64,000 bases of DNA from Chaetoderma sp. LZ-2023a (lineage: Eukaryota; Mollusca; Caudofoveata; Chaetodermatida; Chaetodermatidae). The notes below the pieces were generated by a model that did no database searches, was not told where the DNA came from, and saw only the letters and a program-made list of their open reading frames with translations. Of the stretch, positions 21,727 to 34,504 are shown piece after piece; the stretch's first letter is position 1, and each line of letters begins with the position of its first letter. Position numbers and translations under genes: made by a program. The stretch spans positions 29,406,289 to 29,470,288 of the forward strand of contig CM067363.1 in the NCBI GenBank assembly GCA_034401795.1, given 5' to 3'.

Positions 21727-22160
21727 TACTAAACATAAAATGTAAAATCTTATCCACTCGAAAATGAGACAGTAATGAACATATGATTCACTATTTAAGC
21801 AGTTTATATTCTGTGCTGTTTTTTGGCAGATTTATCAAATATATAACGAGCATATTATTTTTCTATACAATGTCAGAATGGGTTATAAAATAAGCACTTT
21901 TCAACAGATAGTACAGTTTGTCCATTCAAGACAGCAGATCAGTAATGGGCAAGCCTGATAAATTCTATAATACAACTTAAGATAAATTCTGTAGCTGAAA
22001 ATTTCAAAATTAATTAGATTGGAAGCTGTTGATTAAAGCTTACCGTTAATTATTGATTTTTAATAATTTTTACATATGATACTTAACTTCCGGTCAAATT
22101 GTTTTTTAAGTTATTCACAGTCCAGAGTTATTGCCCATTAAATTTATTATCTTGTGTCTT
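21610..22160. other. AT-rich spacer with (ATA)n
   Basis: An (ATA)n tract lies at 21696-21725; a weak C/D-type hairpin occupies about 21990-22130 (CTGAAAATTTCAAAATTAAT with GGTCAAATTGTTTTTTAA). Nothing else recognised. Confidence 0.5.
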
Positions 22161-22179
22161 GGAGCAGTTAAACAGCTCA

Positions 22180-22330
22180 AATATTTAACCGATTAATGGT
22201 AAATCCATTTATCGAGCTTCATAATCAGGCCAGTCATTTATGTGGTAAATTTTCAAAAATAGTCTTGTCTTGGACTGCAAATAGATACACTGAGCAAAAA
22301 TGCCTTTTCAGACAATTCAAAGGTTATAAT
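22180..22330. repeat. Family A MITE fragment
   Basis: Right half of the core (CAGGCCAGTCATTTATGTGG, AAAATAGTCTTGTCTTGGAC) with a damaged left arm. Confidence 0.6.
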
Positions 22331-22928
22331 AAATGTTTGATATTCCCAATTAGATTACTGATATGAAATTGAAACCCATGTATAAGCAGAATTTTGCCAT
22401 GATAAAATACATACAATTCAGCATATGTGAAGAGATCTGAACTGACAACTATCTGATGGTATAATTAAATATCACTTGTTAGCTAATGTCACATTCAAAA
22501 TAACATAGCTCCGTTACATATTTTAAAAATTTAATGTAGATTGGCATAAAATTATTTTTCGCACACATCGAAAGCATGCTCAAACATATTCAATTTTAGT
22601 GTTATATTTGTTCCTATAAATCACATTAACTAATCAACTAATTATCGCAAACAATCAGATATGAAATTTCGATAATAAGTTGTCAGTCCTAAAAATAACG
22701 GCATGCAAGTATTGTGTTTGGCAATACTATGGAAATTAAACATTTTAAATCTGTCCCAGTTATATTCATTAGTTCTTAGGCACACATTTTTCACAACGCT
22801 TGATAAAAATTGATTATGTAATTTCTTCAACTGCATAAATATGGTCACTAAAGAGAACTGTGGAAAAGTATGCAATTTTTCATGAGATTTAAACAATAAT
22901 GTTGAAAAGGTATTAAATTGACAAAATA

Positions 22929-23167
22929 TTAACCCTTTAATGGTCAAGCCTGTAAAAAATGTCCCTTGCAGTGGTCTTGAGAAATGTCCATATACAGGTC
23001 ATGAGGACTATTTTTTTTAAATTTTACCACTGAACGCCTGGCTCGATGACCGAGCCAGTCATTCCAGAGGTAAATTTTCCAAAATATTTTTCTCTTGGTC
23101 TACAAATGAACATTTTATTACAAGATTTTTAGATTTTTGTCACAAAATTTGACGATTAAATGGTTAA
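22929..23167. repeat. Family A palindromic MITE
   Basis: TTAA ends at 22929 and 23164-23167; ends TTAACCCTTTAATGGTC and GATTAAATGGTTAA. Confidence 0.87.
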
Positions 23168-23199
23168 TCCTGTAACACAGATTAAATGGACTTTGACAT

Positions 23200-23335
23200 A
23201 TGGAATATTGTGTTTAATATTTTAAAACTAAATTTTGAAGACTTAAGAGCTGCTGCTGACTATGATGGGCTATGGCAGCGACAGGTTCCAGTCAAATTGG
23301 ATTTTAAATATTCAACTGCTTTCCTGAATGGGTCT
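23200..23335. repeat. Palindromic repeat, C/D-type core
   Basis: GTGTTTAATATTTTAAAACT and CAAATTGGATTTTAAATATT flank a GGCAGCGACAGG loop. Confidence 0.55.
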
Positions 23336-24600
23336 TGAGATTTGAGACAGGAATTTTAAGGGTTACACCGTTTATGGAAAAAAATCTAATAAATATTTAT
23401 TTTACAGAGTAAAAGAGAAGCACCCAGCATTTCCAAGTACAATACATCCGACTCGTGTAGCTTATTAAGCCTACGGAATTTCCATCGGGTTTAACTCTGG
23501 ACATGCTGACTATTTTGAAAACAATTTGACTGAGTTAAACGGTTTTCGAAATATTCAACAGGTTCAGAGGTATTGCTCATTGAAATTAGTGTCTAGTGTC
23601 TTGTCACAGTTAACAAGTGTGAGATGCTAAAGGCTGTGACTTAGGCAGCTTTGTCAGGAATGTGAAAATTTGCCTAATGACTTATAACACCTACAAGTCT
23701 AATAATAGGATTATGGCCATACCAACTAGTACTACAGAATATTCCCCCACCCACCCCACTCCTCCCTTGTCATTCAGAGGTTTCTGTTACATCTTTTAAG
23801 AGATAAAATAAATTCACTCAAATTTGATCAAACACAATCAATCAATACACACCACCTATGAGAAACTCTATTCAAGCCAATAAGTGTTGTTAAATATTTC
23901 AAAACTATATTTTACCAGAAGTGCTTGTTCACAAAGACTACACAATAACTGCATTGAAGCGTTAGAAACGAGTCAAATTTGATGAATGAATGTGTTTAGA
24001 TAATTAATTCTTTTAGCCATTAATTGAAAAATAGAAAGAAATATAGACTTTAGTCTGTTAATTCGATATGAAATCTGTGCTAAATGCTAATTTTGAGATA
24101 TTTTCACTAAAATGAAATGATAACACATGGTTTAAACAAATATTGATAAATAAATTTTAACTAGCCAAAGGCCACAGAAGAGGGGAGGGGTTTGCTGGAG
24201 GGTTTCAGCAAAGTAATTATGCTGTTTACCAGCAAGAGCGCACAAAATAGCTAGTCAGAAGCTGATATTTCAAATTTTTTCAGGGCTATGGACTCCCAGA
24301 CCATGGAAGGGGAACAACAGTACTGTTCCCACACTCTAACCGGTTTGTGATAATTTACAAGCAATTTAACGGCCCTGCCACTTAATTGCATAAAAATTGG
24401 CCACACAACTCATTTGATTGGCTACAATCTATATCCGTAGCAGAACAATGATTGAGTGAGATTAGTAAGACCAAATTATTTGACGGTGAAACGAATGGAG
24501 GCAAAAACAGTTACTAGATTTCTGGAACACACAACCACTAGAATTAATGATGAATGGCGGATGAGGATATGACATATATTATAAGCTATGCTAGAGGTAT
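23336..24600. other. Spacer with small hairpin remnants
   Basis: A D-type half hairpin lies at about 23496-23570 (CATGCTGACTATTTTGAAAA with TTCGAAATATTCAACAGG). The rest is unassigned AT-rich sequence. Confidence 0.45.
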
Positions 24601-24604
24601 TGTG

Positions 24605-24835
24605 ACCCTTTAAGTCATATCTGTCAAAAACTGCAAAACTGCAGTGGTCTTGAGAAATTTCATTTGCAGACCAAGAGACTATTTTTGAAAAGTTACCATT
24701 GGAATGACTGGCTTGATAACCAAGACAGTCAATCAAGTGGTAAATTTTCAAAAAGTCTTGTCTTGGTCTGCAAATGGACATTTTCTATTAGAAAATTCAA
24801 ATTTTTTTTGAATAAATTTGAATGTTAAAGGATTC
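24605..24835. repeat. Family A palindromic MITE
   Basis: ACCCTTTAAGTCATATCTGTC start, GAATGTTAAAGGATT end, core present with minor gaps. Confidence 0.82.
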
Positions 24836-24864
24836 CAGAAATGAGAAGTTATTTTCTTGACAGA

Positions 24865-25093
24865 TTAACGCTTTAATCAAGAAATTTGTTAAGAAAATTT
24901 CAATTTTCTCATAAGAAATGTCCATTTGCAGATCAAGCGAAGATTGTAATTTGAAAATGTATCACTGGAATGACTGGTTCGATTAATGAGCCCGCCATTC
25001 CAGTGCCAAATTGTTTTAAAAAGCCTTCACTTGACATTTCTCAAGACCGCTATAGAAACAGCTCTTGGTTGGCTTAGGTGTTAAAAGGGTTAA
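24865..25093. repeat. Family A palindromic MITE
   Basis: TTAACGCTTTAATCAAG start and GTTAAAAGGGTTAA end. Confidence 0.82.
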
Positions 25094-25150
25094 AGTTAAA
25101 ACAAAAGAATTACAGTCATTAACTACTGATGTCGACCGTACTCTAAGCAA

Positions 25151-25375
25151 TTAACTCTTTAGCGATCAAATTTGATGACAACATTTTTTTTCATTTGTAG
25201 GGCAAGAGAAGACTACTCTTGAAAATGTACCAATAAAATGACTAGCACAGGGAACGAGCCAATTATTCCAGTGGTAAAATTTCGAAAAATCGGGTTCTTT
25301 TGACCTGCAAATTCACATTAATTAAGACAACTGTAAACGATGGCTTTGGCCGGCTTGACCATTAAAGCAGGTTAA
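25151..25375. repeat. Family A palindromic MITE
   Basis: TTAACTCTTTAGCGATC start and CATTAAAGCAGGTTAA end. Confidence 0.82.
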
Positions 25376-25499
25376 CCTTTCACCAAGAAATCCCTGAATA
25401 TTGAATATTTTGAACTTAATTTTGACTGGAAGCTGTTGCTGCCTACTTCAAAATATTCAATGGTTTTTAGATATATTTGCCATGAAAATGAGATATTGG

Positions 25500-25712
25500 G
25501 AATTTAACAGGCCATATACAATGATCTTGAGAAATGTTCATATGTAGGCAGAGAGAATATTTCAGAAAACTTACCACTGGAATAGCTGAGGCCATGACGG
25601 ATCTAGTCATTTCAGTGGAACTATTTATCAAATATTCATTTCTTTGCCAGGAAATTGAAATTTTCTATGATAAAATTGACATTTTCTTCAAATTTGACTA
25701 ATAAAGGTTACA
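25500..25712. repeat. Family A MITE, degraded
   Basis: Recognisable GATCTTGAGAAATGTTCATA arm and CTTACCACTGGAATAGCTGA core; right end GACTAATAAAGGTTA. Confidence 0.62.
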
Positions 25713-25719
25713 AATGTAA

Positions 25720-26014
25720 TTACGTAAAATATAACGGCATAAGAACAAATACAAGATATTTAATGTAAATATCTGATATTATATGGAACACAAAAAAATG
25801 CACCAAACAGTCGCTATAGCAACAAGAGATTTTCCCTACAGTTATGAACAAATGAAAAAAAATTATTAATAATTGTAATAATTAACAGAAATTAACGAAA
25901 CGATTGAAAAGATACAAAACACACAAAAATATGCATCATAGGAAGTATTGTTTAAAATATACATTTATCATGAAATGGAAGAATGCATAAATATATAATT
26001 ATATTATCGTCGTT

Positions 26015-26082
<68 letters not shown>

Positions 26083-26305
26083 TGAATTCGTTCGCTAATG
26101 ATGCAGTCATATTGTCAACAACAAAGCTTGTCTAGTTCTATACATGAATAGATCAAACAATAGCTGAGCTGTACACTCTCTTATTTTACACAGGCACACA
26201 TCGATGACAGACACAGCGTAAATCGCTTGTTGCTATGGATATGCTGTCATGTAACATGAATCTGTCCAAGATATGTAAATCAGATCACGAATATTCATTT
26301 TTCAT
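25720..26305. repeat. AT-rich spacer with (GT)n microsatellite
   Basis: An uninterrupted GT array at about 26017-26081 (over 30 units); otherwise nothing recognised. Confidence 0.85.
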
Positions 26306-26309
26306 CCCA

Positions 26310-26514
26310 TTAGCCCTTTCTTTAATGGTAAAATTTGGTTAAGCGAATCAAAATTTGCTTACTGAATGTCTGTCTGCAGGCCCAAAGACACCTATTTTTT
26401 AAAACTGACTACTGAAATAACGGGCTCGATAACCGTACAATAGTATTCTCTAGACTTGCAAATGGACATTCCTCAAGATCACTGCAGGGGCCAGCTTTGC
26501 CACGAAAGGGTTAA
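26310..26514. repeat. Family A MITE, core partly deleted
   Basis: TTAGCCCTTTCTTTAATGG start, CACGAAAGGGTTAA end. Confidence 0.78.
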
Positions 26515-26676
26515 TTGATCAAAATTTGTATTGACCGTTATATATCAATCAAATCTGCCAGAGAACAGAATCAGGGGTATGAGTTGAAATGAAGAAAATA
26601 GGATAAAATATTCACACCATAGAACAAGGCACTGATTAGGGTATGAGGTCACTGAGAATTCTTTTTATATGTGGAG

Positions 26677-26698
26677 AGGGGGGGGGGGGGGGGGGGGA
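26677..26698. repeat. Poly-G run
   Basis: An uninterrupted run of about 20 G; similar runs occur at 29770-29782, 50043-50062 and 57549-57564. Confidence 0.85.
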
Positions 26699-27011
26699 GA
26701 AGAAACATATGTAATAAGAAAATATCTGAACAGTCTACCTGCCAATGGTATTTTATGGAAACGGATCTCTGGATTGCATTCCTCTTTCAGAACAAACAAT
26801 TCCAATGACACAAATTTCACATAATGACACTGGTAAATTTCTTGAAAGCAATTTGACTAACGCTTTAACGGTTTTCAGTCAAATTAGTTTCAAAATATTC
26901 ACCATATTAGCTGCGTGGTTGATTTCAGATGCATTGGTATTCGCACAGATGGATGCACTAGTTAAGCGAATAGAGACAGATGTATTAGCTTACACTATGA
27001 ACATCTGAAGT

Positions 27012-27203
27012 CTTTAATCCTCAAATTTTCTCAAGACCTAAGACTATTTTTGAAAATTTACCACTGGAGTGACTGGCTCGATTATCGAGCCAGTCATTCC
27101 AGTGGTAAATTTTCAAAAATAATCCTCTCTTGGTCTGCAAATAGACATTCCTCAAGACCACTGCAGTAACCGGTTTTAGCTGATATGGATGTTAAAGGGT
27201 CAA
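27012..27203. repeat. Family A palindromic MITE
   Basis: Core CTGGCTCGATTATCGAGCCAG perfectly palindromic; right end GATGTTAAAGGGTCAA. Confidence 0.82.
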
Positions 27204-27219
27204 GGCTGTATATGTTAAA

Positions 27220-27446
27220 TTTACCCTCTAACACTCAAGCCGGTCAAAGACCATCTTTTACAGTTGTCCTCAGAAATATCCATTTTCAGGCCAAGAGGAG
27301 TGTTTTTGGAAAATGTAGCACTGGAATGACTGGCTAGATAATCGAGCCAGTCATTTCAGTGGTACATTTTCAAGATAATATCTTGGCATGCAAATGGATA
27401 TTTCTGAGAAAATTTTAATTTTCTTGAACAAATTTAAGGATTAAAT
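27220..27446. repeat. Family A palindromic MITE
   Basis: TTTACCCTCTAACACTCAAG start; core with GCTAGATAATCGAGCC; right end AAGGATTAAAT. Confidence 0.8.
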
Positions 27447-27474
27447 TATATAAAAATCGAGAATGGCCAGCTAA

Positions 27475-28305
27475 TTCAACACCTTAATGGTCAAAACGGT
27501 TTCTGTCATGGTCTTGAGGAATATGCATTCACAAAAGACAAATTTTGAAAATTTATGACAGGAATAACTATCTTGATAACCATAGCGAGAGCAACAACTC
27601 CAAATCAAAGCAGGTTTAAAATATCCAAGAGAATATTCCTTTTGTCATAAAGGATGAAAGGGTCACATAGATGTCAAATTCGCAGATCTGAGCTCACGCA
27701 GTATAAACCAAACAAAAAACATTGAAATTCAGGCAGTGTTTACATAATCTTACGGTAATAAAATTAAAACGAGATAAAAATCTATAAACATATATATAAA
27801 TATTACATGAACGGAATCAATATTGCAAACAAAATATTAACTGAAAATAAAATGGCCTATTTATTCGGAGACTGGATTTATGCTGGAAAACATTAATTGT
27901 TGGAGACATTTTTTTCAGTTAAAATAAATAAACCTCTATAGGGATCAGATTGGTCACTAAACCTAGGTGGTCTCTTAATACACCATATACATATTTGGGG
28001 TAAAACAACAGTATTTTTCAAAATACATAGCTAAAGCTTAATCGCCACAAATTCCTTTAGCTGAAAACGATAGCTTCGAGAACATTTAGCGGCTGTTAAA
28101 ATTAAAATTAAATTAATCTGGATGAGCTTGATTTTATATTTCTAGGAAGAACTGAACAATTGTGTGTGTGTGTAATAAAAGAACTATTTTTCACATACTA
28201 CACAAATAAATAAATATTAATGATGTTTTAAAGCGATAGCTTGTGTTAGGATAAAACGGGACATCATTACACAAGATTAATCGGCAATCATGAGAAAAAA
28301 TATTT
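27475..28305. other. AT-rich spacer with a family A left-arm remnant
   Basis: 27478-27575 keeps ACACCTTAATGGTCAAAACG and GGTCTTGAGGAATATGCATT; the remainder has no gene or assigned repeat. Confidence 0.45.
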
Positions 28306-28310
28306 ATTTT

Positions 28311-28545
28311 TTAACTCAACGCTCGAGCCGGCAAAGATGCCATCTGCACTCGTCTTGAGAAATGTCCATTTGCAGGACAAACAAAGTATTTTTGAAAATT
28401 TAACACTAGAATGACTGGCTCGATACTCGAGCCAGTCATAACAGTGATAAATGTTCAAAAATAATCGTTGTTTGGTCTGTAAATGAGCATTTCTTTGGAC
28501 CGCTGCAGTTTTTTTTAGCCGGCTTGTGAGTTAAAAAAGGCTTAA
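28311..28545. repeat. Family A palindromic MITE
   Basis: TTAACTCAACGCTCGAGCCG start, TTAAAAAAGGCTTAA end. Confidence 0.82.
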
Positions 28546-28572
28546 TGAAATGAATCATATGATATGCTAATG

Positions 28573-28622
28573 GATGATGATGATGATGATGATGACGATG
28601 ATAATGACAATATTGATGATGA
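28573..28622. repeat. (GAT)n microsatellite
   Basis: Imperfect GAT/GAC triplet array immediately right of a family A MITE. Confidence 0.8.
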
Positions 28623-28869
28623 CGGCTACCATTACTCATTATCATTACTGCCTTTCTCCTCTCTATATTATTCTACATAAAACAATAATTAACGGTTGAT
28701 ATGAACGCGTTGTATGATAGCGACAATTAGTGTTTGTTTGATAAACTTGTTTTTACGCCATTTAAAATTAACATACCTAATTAAATAATAACAGCATGTT
28801 TATGTAATGTTACCAAAGAAAGCAACGGCACAAAGACAGAAGAGGATTCTTATCCCTATAAAAATTGAT

Positions 28870-29180
28870 GAATTCAGTTTCTTAGTCAATGATGTGACGT
28901 CATAACCAGCTACGTCATATATAGGCGGATATCATAATCAATTACATAAGGAATGACATGATTTAGTACGTCATAAACACTTAATAATCTGTCAAGTTGT
29001 ACGAAGTATGTCTTTACTATTTAATAAATATGCTGTTTAATATTTTGAAACTAATTTGACTGGATGCTCAGCGCCCAGTTAAATTAATTTCAAAATAATT
29101 AACGGCTTACCTGCATAGTTCTCTGAAAATTGAGATTCAGAGTGCAGGGATCGATCGATCCCAACATGCCCTCTTCTAAC
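28870..29180 (+). repeat. Family C MITE
   Basis: TCAGTTTCTTAGTCAATGAT start, repeated ATGACATGATTTAGTACGTC motifs, full core (ATTTTGAAACTAATTTGACT), GATCGATCGATCCC right half; shortened right end. Confidence 0.78.
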
Positions 29181-29267
29181 ATCTATGTTGCATTGATTAT
29201 GTACCAATGACTACAGAGAAACCTCACTATAACAGACACTTAAATTGGTGTCCAAACAATGACCTTT

Positions 29268-29493
29268 CTAACTCTTTAACACTCAAGCCGGCCTCTTCAG
29301 CTGTCTTGAGTAATGTCCATTTGCAGGTCAAGACAAGACAATTTTTGCAAATTTAACACAGGAATGACTCGCTCAGTAATCGAGCCAGTAATTCTGGGGG
29401 AAATTTAAAAAAAAAACTTCTCTTGTCCTACAGACATTTTTTTTTTTTTAGAGTTTAAACTTTCTTGACGAAATTTAGGAACAAAAGGGTTAA
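29268..29493. repeat. Family A palindromic MITE
   Basis: CTAACTCTTTAACACTCAAG start and CAAAAGGGTTAA end. Confidence 0.82.
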
Positions 29494-30560
29494 AAGCAGA
29501 CACCTGTGACCACATGGAGGTTCATATATCATCTATTATAGAAAAGCTTAAATGTAAACCTTCCTATATCGCCCACGAACACAATAAGCATTGGCGTTTA
29601 AAATCTGTGCGCTCCGACGATTTAATGAAAACAATGTCCTAATTGCTCAAAGACAAAAAAATAAAAATTTCATAGGAAAGATATCCACTAATCAATCCTA
29701 CCACATATGCATATAGTTCAATGGCCCTTTAAAATTTGGTTAACTGTCACACAGAGAGAGAGGGGAGAGGGGGGGGGGGGGGCGGGCTGGCGAAATTTTA
29801 AAATATAAATAAATGCAATCGCCCCGGGGAGGACACGATCTAAGAGAAAAATAAATTAAAATATGCTACATTTTCTGCATCTGGAAGATATGATATATAC
29901 AAACTTAACCTTTCACTGGTCAAACATGCCTAGTAAAATAACACCGATCATTTAGAAATATCAACGTAGTACATGTAGCAAACAAATTATTCCCATTTAT
30001 ACGATGACTGCCAAACTTTCAGGTTTTCCACGCTGGTAATTTTTCTATTTCCATGCAAGTTATATCATCACCCTTGGCATGAGTAACCAGTAGATTGTTT
30101 ATTTTACAGTTAACGCAGCCGTAACACTCAGTCAATGCAAAGGAGGTAACTAACATGATTTCTAAAACCCCCAGTGATTGGAGAGAAAATTAATTTTGAA
30201 ATCATTTCATACAAACGGATCAGTAAAGGACGTGAAAATTTTTTCAGAAATACATTTTTTCCTTTACAATCTTTACCGTATAATAATTAACTAAGCACCG
30301 CCTCCGTTGGCCCTTACTGAACATCAACAGAGCACATGTAGCAGTCATTCTCTATTAGGAAGTGATTTCAAACTGTTTCCCGGAAGCACAGGAATAAGGA
30401 AGAACATACAGATATTAATAGAAATAAACAAAAATAATATATTTTTAAACAAATTAAATTTTTAAAGCAATTTTAAACGTAAGAGTAATTTGCAAGACTG
30501 CATCAATTCTAATTTGCTATATAAATATATATATATATTAAAACCTTTGAACCCTGAATT
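29494..30560. other. Spacer, nothing recognised
   Basis: AT-rich; a purine tract with poly-G at about 29750-29782. No ORF or assigned repeat. Confidence 0.5.
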
Positions 30561-30589
30561 ACCAAAATCTTACTTTAAATGTAACGATA

Positions 30590-30690
30590 CAGGTAAACTG
30601 GTGACTATTTTGATACTAATTTGACTGGAATCTGGTGCTGCCATAAGCCACCGTCAAATTAGTTTCAAAATTATCTAAAAGAATAATTAC
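30590..30690. repeat. Palindromic repeat, C-type core
   Basis: GACTATTTTGATACTAATTT and CAAATTAGTTTCAAAATTAT form the arms. Confidence 0.65.
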
Positions 30691-30781
30691 TGCATTTTAA
30701 AAAATGTATCATACTTTGTCTTTAGGGTTCAAAGGGTTAGAACAGAATAATTCTAATATATAAATACCAGCTCCATCCACA

Positions 30782-31125
30782 CCAATGGACCTTTCCAGTT
30801 TTAGCCATGCCCCGCCCATCTCTATCGAAGCTCCACCCACCCCTCGCTCGTGTTGGGATCGATCGATCTCTGAACTTCCTGACTATCAATTTCCAGAAAA
30901 CCATACAAGCTGCCTATGGCAGTAACAGTGCCCAGTCAAATTAGTTACAAACTATTCAACAGCATGTTTCTTAAATAGCAAAAAACAATTCTTACAACGT
31001 GTCAGTCAGACTTAAGCGTTAAAGATGAGCTTAACGAATCATTCATGATGTCATGACTACGACGTCATCACACATGTCGCGTAGTTGATTATGGCGTTAT
31101 ATGATTGAGTGGGGAAATGGATTCA
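30782..31125 (-). repeat. Family C MITE
   Basis: Reverse orientation: CAATGGACCTTTCCAGTTTT, CCATGCCCCGCCCATCTC, GATCGATCGATCTC, CAAATTAGTTACAAACTATT half core, then the GTCAGACTTAAGCGTTAAAG block and GATTATGGCGTTATATG. The left half of the core is deleted. Confidence 0.78.
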
Positions 31126-31129
31126 TGAA

Positions 31130-32070
31130 TTATTGGCATCAGGCCAGATACTTCTATGATACTTAGATCAAGTATTTTTTAACCAATTATTACTTTTATT
31201 TCGAAATTTCTCTATCATGATGTATAAAATAATTTAAATGTTATGCAGCCTTGCACAGAAATTACCAAAAGAAAAAAATAATTTGGTAAATGTATAAAAC
31301 AGACACTCTAGCAGTTTGGAAAATGTGACAAAATTATAGAAATAGGCACCCCGAATGAAACAGTCCCAATCCCACCCACCCCAACACACATATACATACC
31401 TATTTTCAGCTATAGGCTAAGTCCATTACAACTATATATTACCGTAAATTGCTAGTCATTCTGGATTCAACATGCATGTATGACAATGACCATGGGCATA
31501 TAATGATAAATCTGTACATTAAAATAACGCAAATTTCAACATATTTATGTCTATTATAACTGATGATAAAAATTATTCTTACAATATAATAATAATAATA
31601 ATCATGATAATTACAAATCCTTTCATTTATTTACTTAATTAATTTTGTTTAATTACTTAATTAATTAACTGCACTATAATCATAGTAATAATAATAAACA
31701 GTTATTACTATTTAAAAAACAAAATGAAGTAAATATATGGTCATTCATTTTGTCTCACAGAGAGAGGGTTCATGATAAATATGTATTAGTACATTAGTAT
31801 ACGACTGACCATCATCAACAATAATAATAATATTATAATAATAATAAATAGCCACACTCTTATTATTTTTAATCATAATTATTTTTAAAGCGTTTTTTCT
31901 GTAAAAATCAGCATCTATCATAAAAATATGAACGCTTTATCATCATCTGTAACAAGTTTATACACTATCTATCCGTCATTCGCCTGTAATTTATTTAAAA
32001 ATTTTATTTTTTAGGTTCTATTCCTTCAACCCTTTAATGGTCATGAAAATGTTGAATTTTTTTCAATATC
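31130..32070. other. AT-rich spacer with ATA/ATT triplet tracts
   Basis: Several short (AAT)n tracts (31583-31603, 31686-31698, 31820-31850). No gene recognised. Confidence 0.5.
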
Positions 32071-32077
32071 GCAATGT

Positions 32078-32533
32078 AAGGCTTCTGCGATTATTGATTT
32101 GAGTGATCACGATCGATTGATTATTAAAGAATAATCGTCATTACTCGATTAATACGCCCGAGTGCAAATTATCCAGACATAACAACAAAGACCTATGAAT
32201 GACGAAAGGTGCAATAGTGTTTAGAAATCATCATTTGCAGGCCAAGAGAAAACTATTTTTGAAAATGTATCACTGGAATGCCTGGCAGACATTCCAGTGA
32301 TACATTTTCACAAATAATCTCTCAGCCTGACAATGGATTTATGTTCTCTGAGCAAAATGTCAATTTTCTTGATCGATTGCATTAGAGTTATTAAAAGGAA
32401 AAGTAGGTTTTTAAAATATTTACGCGATAGAAATTATTCACAATTATTTGATTATTTAATTTTTAATCATAATAATTCACGATTTAAAAAATAATTGTCA
32501 TTTTCAAATTAATTATATACTCGCGCAAGCATA
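32078..32533. mobile_element. hAT-type MITE carrying a family A core (copy 2)
   Basis: Same layout as 16033-16487: TAAGGCTTCTGCGATTATTG left end, GTGATCACGATCGATTGATT, a shortened family A core (about 32230-32345), and a right end with TTTTTAATCATAATAATTCA and ACTCGCGCAAGCATA. The 8 bp duplication is not convincingly preserved. Confidence 0.7.
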
Positions 32534-32539
32534 TCACGA

Positions 32540-32684
32540 TATCAATGTCCATTTACAGGCCAAGGACCTTTTTACAATTTACCACTGGAATTTTCTAAAA
32601 TTGTATTATCTTGGTCTGTAAATGGGCATTCCTCAAGACCACTACAGAGGCTGTTTTGGGCCAGCATGACCACCAAAGGGTTAA
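32540..32684. repeat. Family A MITE, left-truncated
   Basis: Starts at TCAATGTCCATTTACAGGCC next to the hAT-type MITE; right end CACCAAAGGGTTAA. Confidence 0.75.
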
Positions 32685-32991
32685 AATCTCGACATGTATG
32701 AAGATACAGTTACAGAGTTAAAAGTTGGCCTCTGCTTGTATTATTCTAGATAATAGAGGCTTCGGCTTCTATGGAAGGTAACTTAACATTTTCTTCCCTC
32801 ACAAACCAGTTGGCAAATTCCTTTCGATTGAATACTTTGTGATTATTTCACTTGGAGCTGTTGCTGCATGTGGTAGGAACATATTCCAGGCAAATCAGTT
32901 TCAAAATATTCAGCAACTTTCCTGGATAGCCGTCTTGAAATTGAGACACTGAAACTTCAAGGGACAAAAGGTTCAGTTTGTCATCAAGATT

Positions 32992-33220
32992 TTTCTTTAA
33001 TGGTCAAGACAAAAATCGGCCTCTATTGTGGTCTTGTGGAATGTCCACTTACACAGGCCAAGAGAATTTGAAAATTAATGGCTGGAATGACTGGCTCGAT
33101 AACCGAGCCAGTCATTCCAGCGATAAATTTTCAAAAATTGCATTCTCTTGGCCTGTAAATGGACATTCAATAGGCAGATATTTAAATTTTCTTAACAAAA
33201 TTTGTCCATTAAAGGGTTAA
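32992..33220. repeat. Family A palindromic MITE
   Basis: TTTCTTTAATGGTCAAGAC start, CCATTAAAGGGTTAA end; core CTGGCTCGATAACCGAGCCAG. Confidence 0.85.
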
Positions 33221-33232
33221 GAAAGTTAATTT

Positions 33233-33450
33233 TTAGCCCTTACCAATCTGATGTTAAAATTGTTAAATTTCAAATTAAAGTAAAAGATAAACTGCTGTAT
33301 ATTTTTCAACAAAAAAGGTGAAGATGGTGCTGTTGTAGACACCAACATCTTCCGCCAAATTTGTTGAAAACTGTACACTAGTTAGTTTCTTTGCTATTGA
33401 CACCGTAAAAGTTAGAATATTGACATCAGTGTCAGACATCAGGGTTCAAC
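33233..33450. repeat. Family B MITE
   Basis: TTAGCCCTTACCAATCTGATG start, GGTGCTGTTGTAGACACC hairpin, eroded right end CAGGGTTCAA. Confidence 0.8.
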
Positions 33451-33679
33451 AGGCCATTCAAACAACAGTGCAAAACTTCAAGTCGACCACAACACATACC
33501 ATAAGAACTTCACTTATGCCTTCAGCTAATATATAAATATATCTTTCTGAAAATGTTTCACTCGTATTCCATTCCATCTGTGAAGATTTTAAAAAAATAA
33601 TTTTTTTCCAATGACTATAGTCAATGATTCTGTAATTTTATCAAGATTTATTTACGTTAACATAAGAGTCTGTTGTGGT

Positions 33680-34130
33680 AACGTCAATAAATATAGCACA
33701 TTGTCAGATTCTATATAACATACCACTACAACAGCAGTCAGAGATTGCGGACCCTCGCACTCTTGTACTTTAACACATTTTTTTCGAATTTCAGATTTCT
33801 CAGATATTGTCTTTAGATCAAGATCAAATCCCAACATGCGGTCACAATCTGTCCTGTGTTAAAATATGAGACAAATTGTATCAACAATTTCCGAGATATG
33901 CATAGATCTGGAATTTGATCCGATCCACCTTTGGATTTTTTTATTTGGGTCCAGACCAGTTTGGCGTTCCACCTTTACAGCGACATCCTTTCAGGTGTTA
34001 ACCTTTGAGCCAAATGGGATCAGTAGATCAGACAGGTATAATGTAGGCAGGCGGGCAGGCAGGTAGGGACAGAGACACCTGAATGCAATAACCTCTTTCG
34101 GAGCGACAGTAATAATAAGATCTAATTTCC
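33680..34130. repeat. Dispersed repeat shared with 57455-57680
   Basis: Shares CAGAGATTGCGGACCCTCG-like, TTTCAGATTTCTCAGATATT and TGTTAAAATATGAG...AAATTG stretches in order with 57455-57680. It contains a GGCAGGCGGGCAGGCAGG tract at about 34046. Function unknown. Confidence 0.5.
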
Positions 34131-34277
34131 ATAGGGATAGAATTGGAGCAAGATTACCGCCGTTTCAGAGTCCATATTATAATTCAAATTTGAACACGAT
34201 TACGGAGCTTTTTTAACCAATGCTTAAAATTTAAGTTGAGAAATCAGACTGAATAAATTAACATTAATGATAAACCG

Positions 34278-34465
34278 GCCATAACCGGCTTCACTAATAT
34301 TTTGAGAAATGTCTATTTGTAGACCAAGAGATTATTTTTGAAATTTTATCAATGAATTGACTGGCTTGATAACAGTCATTCATTTATTAAATTTTCAAAA
34401 AGTCCACTTGGCTGGCAAATTGGCACAAATTTAACTTATCTTGGCAAAGTTTGACCATTAATTAT
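34278..34465. repeat. Family A MITE, degraded
   Basis: AACCGGCTTCACTAATATTT arm, GACCAAGAGATTATTTTTGA, core GACTGGCTTGATAACAGTCA; ends CATTAATTATGTTAA. Confidence 0.68.
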
Positions 34466-34504
34466 GTTAACTCTATGCTTGCTGAAAATATGCAGAATAT
34501 TTTC

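Noticed and set aside
28436..28645. His-rich minus-strand frame
   Set aside because: Translation of the (GAT)n microsatellite next to a family A MITE.
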